Part shown: positions 8,901 to 17,900 of the stretch, in pieces
Layout: every line of letters starts with the position of its first letter
Numbering within the stretch: the stretch's first letter is position 1
Origin: JAHRAW01 sp965243285
GTDB taxonomy: Bacteria > Pseudomonadota > Gammaproteobacteria > Arenicellales > Poriferihabitantaceae
Length of the DNA: 64,000 nucleotides
Direction: 5' to 3'
Assembly (NCBI GenBank): GCA_965243285.1
Contig: OZ251537.1
Location: 2,480,001 to 2,544,000, forward strand
Notes under the pieces: generated by a model
What the model was told of the DNA's origin: nothing
Database searches by the model: none
What the model saw: the letters and a program-made list of their open reading frames with translations, nothing else
Position numbers and translations under genes: made by a program

Positions 8901-11900
8901 CGCCGCCTTGTCTGGCGGTGTAGAGCAGCGTGACCGCCGCCGCCGGCGTGCTCGGTATGCCAGCCAACACTCGGCTGGCGGCGGTGTACTCTAAGCCGGC
9001 TGGCAGTTCATCGTGGTCGGTGCCGGTCAGGGCGTACGCCAAATCGCCGTCTGGGTCGCCGAGGGCGAGCGGCAGGGTGAGCGCCACATCCGAACCGGCG
9101 GCGTAGCTTTCATCACCGGGGGTGGGCAATACATGTTCGATGGTGAGGGTGAAGGTCGCCGTGGCGATGGTGACGCCGCCTCGGGTGGCGCTGTAAACCA
9201 TCGTAAATTCGCCGGCCACGGTCGGCGTGCCGCCCAACACTCGGTCGCTCAAACTCAAGCCGGTGGGTACGGCGCCGGCCAATGTGTAGATCATGTCGCT
9301 GTCGGGGACCGACGGCAGGGTGAGCGATAGCGGCGAGCCGGCCGGGTAGGTTTGGTCGGTTACGGTTAGATTCTGCAGATTCGCATCGCCGATGGTTACG
9401 CGGAATTCCACGCTGGCGATTACAGCGCCGCCCTGGCTGGCGGTGTAAATCAGCGTGACTGCCGCCGCCGGCGTGCTCGGTATGCCGGCCAACACTCGGC
9501 TGGCGGCGGTGAATGCCAAATTGGGCGGCAAGGCATCGTTGGGAGCGGCGGCGGTCAAGCCGTAGACCAAATCGCCGTCTGGGTCACCGAGGGCGAGCGG
9601 CAGGGTGAGCGCCACATCCGAACCGGCGGCGTAAACCTCATCACCGGGGGTCGGCAAGGCGTAATTCACTATCACCATGAAGGTCGCCCGCCCGATTTCA
9701 TCATCGCCATCGGTGGCGGCGTAGGTCAGCGTGTAGGCGGCGGCCACAGTCGGTATGCCAGCCAACACTCGGCTGGCGGCGGTGTACTCTAAGCCGGCTG
9801 GCAGTTCATCGTGGTCGGGGCCGGCGGTGCCGGTCAGGGCGTACGCCAAATCGCCGTCTGGGTCGCCGAGGGCGAGCGGCAGGGTGAGCGCCACATCCGA
9901 ACCGGCGGCGTAAACCTCATCACCGGGGGTCGGCAATACATGTTCGATGGTGAGGGTGAAGGTCGCCGTGGCGATGGTGACGCCGCCTCGGGTGGCGCTG
10001 TAAACCATCGTAAATTCGCCAGCCACGGTCGGCGTGCCGCCCAAAATGCGGTCGCTCAAACTCAAGCCGGTGGGTACGGCGCCGGCCAATGTGTAGATCA
10101 TGTCGCTGTCGGGGACCGACGGCAGGGTGAGCGATAGCGGCGAGCCGGCCGGGTAGGTTTGGTCGGTTACGGTTAGATTCTGCAGATTCGCATCGCCGAT
10201 GGTTACGCGGAATTCCACGCTGGCGATTACAGCGCCGCCCTGGCTGGCGGTGTAAATCAGCGTGACCGCCGCCGCCGGCGTGCTCGGTATGCCGGCCAAC
10301 ACTCGGCTGGCGGCGGTGAATGCCAAATTGGGCGGCAAGGCATCGTTGGGAGCGGCGGCGGTCAAGCCGTAGACCAAATCGCCGGCGGGGTCGCCGAGGG
10401 CGAGCGGCAGGGTGAGCGAAACATCCGAGCCGGCGGCGTAGATTTCATCATCGGGGGTGGGCAATACATGTTCGATGGTGAGGGTGAAGGTCGCCGTGGC
10501 GATGGTGACGCCGCCTCGGGTGGCGCTGTAAACCATCGTAAATTCGCCGGCCACGGTCGGCGTGCCGCCCAACACTCGGTCGCTCAAACTCAAGCCGGTG
10601 GGTACGGCGCCGGCCAATGTGTAGATCATGTCGCTGTCGGGGACCGACGGCAGGGTGAGCGATAGCGGCGAGCCGGCCGGGTAGGTTTGGTCGGTGATGG
10701 TAAACGCCAGATCATCTCCAGCGGTGATGGTCACCGTGAAATTCACGCGGCCCACTGAAGTAACGACGCCGCCGATGGTCTGGCTGGCGGCGTAAGTCAG
10801 GCTGTAGGCGCCGGCGACAGTCGGGTTGCCGTGCAAGCGGCGGGCGCCGTCGTATATCAAGCCGGCCGGCAGTTCGTTGCCAGCGGCGCCAGCGGTGCCG
10901 GTCAGGGCGTAGGCCAATATCACCGGGCCGGAGCCGTCGGCGGGGTCGCCGATGGCTCGCTCTAGCGTCAGATTAACAGGATCACCCACAGCGTAGGTTC
11001 TATCATCCGGCTTCACCAACACATGGTTTACGGTGATGGTGAAATCCCCGCTGGCGATGAGGACGCCGCTTCGGCGGGCGGTGTAGGTCACCGGGAATAC
11101 GCCGGCGGCGGTCGGCGTGCCGCCCAAAAATCGGTCGCTGGCGGTGAATGCTAAGCCGGCCGGCAACCCGGACGGCAAATCGGTGGTGGCGGTAAAGCCG
11201 TATACCACCGAGGTGTCATGGCCGGTGATTTGCGGCAGGGACAGCCCGGTGGCGGCGGTGAGCGGCGTGCCGGCGGCATATTCTTGGTCGGCGATGGCGA
11301 AGGTCTGCAAATCCATAGCGCCGATGGTGAGGGTGAAATCGGCGTTAAGGGTGGCGATGCCGGTCTGGTCGGCGGTGTAGACCAACTGGAAATCGCCAGT
11401 CGCCGTCGGCACGCCGGATAAAACGCGGCCGCTCAAGGTGGCAAGCCCTGGCGGGCGGTCGCCAGTCAAGCCATAGACGAAATCGCCGCCGCCGAGGGCC
11501 TCGGGCAAGGTGAGCGACACCACCGAACCGGCGGCGAACTCCGCATCCTCCGGGCTCGGCAAGGCGAAATTCACCGTTACCGTGAAATTCACAGTGCCCA
11601 CTGAAGTGGCGACCCCGGCGATGGTCTGGCTGGCGGCGTAATTCAGGCTGTAGGCGCCGGCAACAGTCGGGCGGCCGCTCAACAGGCGGTCGGCGGCGGT
11701 GAAAATCAAGCCGTCGGGCAAGGCGTTATTAGCGACTCCATAGGTACCGCTCACGGCGTAGGCCAAATCGCCATCGGGGTCGCCGAGGGCTAGCGGCAGC
11801 GTCAGGTTGACATCGTCGCCGGCGGCGTACATTTCATCGCCCGGGGCTTCCAACACATGGTTTACGGTGATGGTGAAATCCCCGCTGGCGATGAGGACGC

Positions 11901-14900
11901 CGCTTCGGCGGGCGGTGTAGGTCACCGGGAATACGCCGGCGGCGGTCGGCGTGCCGCCCAAAAATCGGTCGCTGGCGGTGAATGCTAAGCCGGCCGGCAA
12001 CCCGGACGGCAAATCGGTGGTGGCGGTAAAGCCGTATACCACCGAGGTGTCATGGCCGGTGATTTGCGGCAGGGACAGCCCGGTGGCGGCGGTGAGCGTC
12101 GTGCCGGCGGCATATTCTTGGTCGGCGATGGCGAAGGTCTGCAAATCCATAGCGCCGATGGTGAGGGTGAAATCGGCGTTAAGGGTGGCGATGCCGGTCT
12201 GGTCGGCGGTGTAGACCAGCGGGAAATCGCCCGGCGTGGTCGGCACGCCGGATAAAACGCGGCCGCTTAAGGTGGCAAGCCCTGGCGGGCGGACGCCAGT
12301 CAAGCCATAGACGAAATCGCCGCCGCCGGCGGCCTCGGGCAGGGTGAGCGAAACCACCGTGCCAGCGGCGAGGATCGCATCCTCCGGGCTCGGCAAGGCG
12401 TGGTTTACGCTCAGCGTGAAGATCGTATTGGCGACTTCCACATCATTCAAACGGGCCGCGTAGGTCAGCATGTAGGCGCCGGCAGTGGTGGGCGTGCCGA
12501 CCAAGGTTCGGCCATTCAAACTCAAGCCGGCCGTATCGGGCGTGCCGCTTATGGCATAGGCCAAATTGCCGCCGCCGGCGGCTTGCGGCAACGGCATGTT
12601 GATCTCCACGCCGGCGTCGGCGGCAAAACCGGTGATAGTGGCCAGGGAATGCGTCACGGTCACCACGAGTTGCGTGCTGGCGACTTCGATGTCGTCGGCG
12701 CCGCCGGTGCCGATGATGCTGGCGGTGTAATTCAGCGTGAATACGCCAGCAGCGGTCGGCGTGCCGCTCAAAATGCGGGCGGTGGCGTCGCCGTCAAAAT
12801 CCAAACCAGCGGGCAAATCGTCGGTGGCATCAGCGGCGTTGCTCAAGGCGTAGGTCAAACTGCCGCCGCCGGCGGCTGGCGGCAGGGTGACATCGCCGAT
12901 GGCCATGCCGGCCGGGTAGGACACGGCGGTGATGGTCGGCAACACATGGGTGATGGTCAGCGTGATGGCGGCGCGCGACACCACTACGCCGCCCTCGCTG
13001 ACGCTGTATTCCAGCGGAAACACGCCAGCCACGGTGGGCGTGCCGGATAAAACGCGCGCCGAGGCATCGGTGTCGAAACTTAAGCCGTCCGGCAAGGCGC
13101 CGCTCAGGGCGTACACCAAAGCGCCGGCGCCGCCGGTGACCGCCGGCAGGGTGAGGGGGGGCTCGAGGGCGCTATCGACCGCATAGGTTGGCGTCGCCGG
13201 CGGCGGCGTTTCAAATGCCCGCCCTATCGATACCATGAAAGTCGCCGAATCATCGGTGCGGTTGGGCGAGGCAGCGCTGTCGGTGGCGATGTAGGTCAGC
13301 AGAACCGAGCCCGCCATGCTCGGCGTGCCGGATAAAACTCGGCTGGCGGCATTGCCATCGCTGTCGGGAGTGCCATCGAACGACAGCCCCGGCACGGCCT
13401 GGTCGAGGGCTTGGTTATTCGGACCCTCCAGGCTATAGGTGAAAGCGCCGATGCCATCGGTGGCGACCGGCAGGGTGAGGGCATCGATGGTCGAGCCGGC
13501 CGTGTGGTTTTGAGGCTCCACCGCAAAATCAACAAAACGCGGGCCGGTGATGGTGGCGGTGAAGGTGGCGGTGACCACGCCGCCGACATCGGTGGCGGTG
13601 TAGAACAGCATGGACACGCCAGGCGTGGTGGGCGTGCCGCCTAAAACCAAGGTGGTGGCATCGAAAACCAAGCCGGGCACGGCCTCCGCTAAGGTCACGC
13701 CGCCGGCCCCGGTTACGGCGTAGGTGACCTCCAGCGCGCTGTTGGCTAGCGGCAGGGTGACATCGGCGATGGCGACATTGGCGATGGATGTTAGGTCGTC
13801 TGGTAATTCAGCGGCGGCGTTGAAAATCGGGCCGGTGACGGCGACATTGAAGTTCGCCGTGGCGGCCAGGCCGTTGGCGTCGGCGATGGTGTAGCGCAAC
13901 GGGTAGTCGCCGGGAGTGTTGCGCGAAAAAACCACCCGACGGGCATCCGCGCCAGCGTCAAATCCGCCGTCCGGCAAGGCGTCCGCCGCGGTTTCGCCGT
14001 CGGCCCCGCTCAGGGTGTAGGTGAACGGCGCATCGCCTAAGGCCGCCGACAGTTGGAAACTTTTCGCCTCGGCCTGCGCGGCGAAAGTGCGGTCGGCCGG
14101 CACATGGTCGAATCTCGGGCCGCCGACGATGGTGATATTGAAACTCGCCGTGGCGGCCAGGCCGTTGCTGTCGGTGGCGCGGTAGCGCAACGGGTAGATG
14201 CCGCTGAGGTGGCGCGAAAAGGATACCCGGCGGGCATTTACCCCGCCGTCAAACCCGCCGTTGGGGAGGGCATCGGCCACCGCCTCGCCGCCCGGACCGG
14301 TCAGGGCGTAGGTGAGCGCGCCGGTGCCGGTGCCGCTGGCGGTGGGCATCTGAAAAGTGTAGACCTCGGCTGCGGCGGTGAAAGTACGCCCCGCTTGCGC
14401 GCTGGCAAAACTGGGGCCGCCGCTGATGGTGATGGTAAACGCGCTGGTGGTGGAGATGCCATAGGTGTCGGTGACGCTGTAGCGCAACGGGTAGACGCCA
14501 GCCGTGCTACGCGAAAAGGTCACGCGGCGGGTAGCCGCCGTGGCGTCAAATTGGCCGCCGGGGATGGCGTCCGCGATGGCGTCGCCATTGGCCCCGGTTA
14601 AGGCATAGGTGAGCGGGGCGTCGCCGGTGGCGGGACGCAATCTGGTGCTGCGCGACGCGCTGTCGGCGGCAAAACTGAGGTCGGCTTGCGCGATGGCGAA
14701 ACTCGGGCCGGCGCCGGTGACGGCGAACGCAAAAACATCATCGGTGATGTTGCCGTAGCGGTCGGACACGCGGTAAGTGAGGTTGACGCTGCCGATTCGG
14801 GTGGGCGTGCCGGCGAACTGGCGGGCGTTCGCGGCGCCGTCGAAACTCATGCCGGGCGCGACCTCGGCTAACGCCTGCTCATTCGCGCCTAATACGCTGT

Positions 14901-17900
14901 AAGTCAGCGAGCCGGCGGCGCTGCGGGCATCGGGCAGTTGTTGCGAGAGAAGTTCGCCGACAACATAAGTGTAATCGGCCACCGCGCTGTTGAGCATCGG
15001 GCCGGTGATGCGCATATTGAAAGTAATCCCCGAGTGTTGGCCGCCGGCGTCGGTGATGCCGTAGGTCAAGGGGATAATTTCGGCCCTGGTGGGCGTGCCG
15101 GACAGCATGCGGGTGGCCGGGTTGAAGGCCAGCCCGGGCACCGCCTCGCCCAACGCTTGTGTTCCGGCCCCGGTGAGGGCGTAGCTGAGCGGCCGATGGC
15201 CGGTGGCGGCCGGCGCCAGCGCGAACGGCGCTATGGTTGCCCCGGCGGCATGGATGCGGTTGCCCGGCGAGACCGCGATGGGGACATTGGGCCCCAGGAT
15301 GGTGATGGTGAAGGTGGCGATGCGGCTGAGTACCTCATCTGCTACGCCGCTGGAGACTAAGCTGGAGCCTACGCGGTAGCGCAGCGGGAAAACGCCGGCC
15401 CGGGTCGGCGTGATGGACACCCGGCGGGCGTCCACGCCGGCGTCAAAAGATGCATTGTTGTCCGGCAGGGCGTTAGCCAAACTCTCGCCATGCGGCCCAG
15501 TTAGGGTGTACATCAACACCTCATAGCCGGTGGCGACTCCGTTGTTGGTGAAGCCGTTGCTATGCGGCAACTGCCAAGTGGCCTTCGGGCCGCCCACGGT
15601 AAAAGTGCGGTCGGCCGGTGGCGTGACGAAATGGGGGCCGCCGTTGATGGTGACCTTGAATTTCGCCGCCGTGGACCGGCCGTTGCGGTCGGTCACGGTG
15701 TACACCAACTGATAAGTGCCCACTTGGTTTCTGCGCAATGACACCCGGCGCTCGGTGGCGCGAGAGTCGAAACTCCCATCCGGCAGGGCCTCCGCCGGCG
15801 GCTCGCCGTTGGGGCCGGTGAGGGCGTAGGTGAAGGGGCCATCGCCGTTGGCGGTGGACAGATTGAAGCCCTGTACTAGGTAATAACTCTGATAATAACT
15901 GCGGTTAATCGGCGGGATGATAATCACCGGGCCGCTGCCGCCGGTGACGGCGAACACAAAATCATCCGTGGCGATGTTGCCGTAGCGGTCGGTGACGCTG
16001 TAGGTCAGCGAAGTGCTGCCGACCTGGCCCGGCGTGCCGGCGATGCGGCGGACGGCGGCGCGGGCATCGAAGCCCATGCCAACCACGGCCTTGCCCAGGG
16101 GGCTGCCATTCGGCCCGCTCAAGGCGTAGGTGAGCGGCGCCGCGCCGGTGGCGGCCGGCAATTGAGTCGACCACGCCACGCCGGCGGTGCGCGACCAATC
16201 GACGCGCGCTCGGTTGAATGTCGGGCCGGCGACGGTGAACACAAAAGTCGTCGAATCGGTGTTGCCGTAGGTGTCGGTTACGCCGTAGGTCAGGGTGACG
16301 CGACCGGCTTTGGTGGGCACGCCGGCTAGCCGGCGGGCGTTCTGCCCGCCGTCGAAAGCCATGCCGAGGGCAACCTGGCGCAGTGTTTTTTGATTCTCTC
16401 CCATCAAGGTGTAGGTGAGCGGCGCCGCCGCGCTGCGCGCTATGGATAGTTGTTGAGAGCGCTGCGTGCCGGAGGCATAAGTGCGGTCGGCCACCGCCCC
16501 GAGGTCTGGGCCGGTGATGCGCATATTGAAAAGCACCCTCGAATAGCGCCCGCCGGCATCGGTGACTCCGTAGGTTAAGGCGACAGTTCCGACCGTGGTG
16601 GGCACCCCGCTCAGCACGCGGGTGGCGGGGTTGAAGACCACCCCGGGCGCGGCGTTTTTCAACGCCTGCAAGCCCGGCCCGGTCACGGCGTAGGTCAACG
16701 GACTATGGCCGGTGGCCGGCGGCAGCGTGACCGGCGGTATGGTCGCCCCGGCGGCGTGGCTGCGGTCGCGCGGCGTGGCCGCGATGTCCACACTGGGGCC
16801 TAATATGGTGATGGTGAAGGTGGCCTGGCGGGAGAAGAAGATCACGCCGTTGAAGGAACTGCCGACCCGGTACACCAAGGGGAAAACGCCGGCGCGGGTC
16901 GGTCTGATGGAAATCCGGCGGGTAGCGGCGTCGAAAGACGCCCCGCTGCCCGGCATGGCGTCGCTTATGCTCTCGCCGTTCGCCCCGCGCAGCGAATAGA
17001 CCAAGGTTTCGATGTTGCTGAGCGCGCCGCGGTGGGAAAATTCGCCGGCCGGCAACCGCCAATTCACCCGCGGGCTGCCCACCGTATAGGTGCGGTCGGC
17101 CGGCGGCGAGGAGAAGATCGGGCCGCCGGTGATGACGATATTGAAGCCGGCCGCAGTGGAGCGACCGGCGGCGTCGGTGACGATATACAGCAAGCGGAAC
17201 ACGCCGGATCTTACGCGCGAGAAGGACAGCCGCCGCTTGCTTGGCCCAGGGTCAAAATCCCCATCGAGCAACACATCGGCCACGGCCTCGCCGTTTTGCC
17301 CGCTTAGGGCGTAGGTGAAGGGCCCGGTGCCGGTGGCGGTGGACAACTGGAAACTGGCCGCATTGATATAAGATGTCGTATATGCGCGGTCGGTCGGCGG
17401 GGTGACGATGGTCGGGCCGGCGCCGCCGGAGACAGTGAAGACGAAATCATCGGTGGCGATGTTGCCGTAGCGGTCGACGACGCTGTAGGTCAGCGAGGTG
17501 GCGCCCACGCGGCTCGGCGTGCCGGCCATGCGGCGGACGCCGGAGCTGGCATCGAAGCCCATGCCGGGCACGGCATCCGCCAGGGCGCGGCCATTCGCTC
17601 CAGTCAGGGAGTAGGTGAACCGCGCCGCGCCGCTGGCGATCGGCAACTGCGTCGACCACGCCGCGCCGGCCGGGCGAGTCCAGCCGGCGCTCGTGGCGGC
17701 GAACATCGGGCCGGTGACGGTGACATCGAAAAACAGTTCGGTGTAGTGGCCGGCGGCATTGGTGGCGCGATAGGTCAGGGAGACGCGCTCGGCCCTAGTC
17801 GGCGTGCCGCGCACGACGCCATGGTCGGCGCCTGCCCTATCGATGGAAAAACTCAAGCCTGGCACGGCCTCCGCTAAAGCCTGGCCATTGGGACCGGTCA

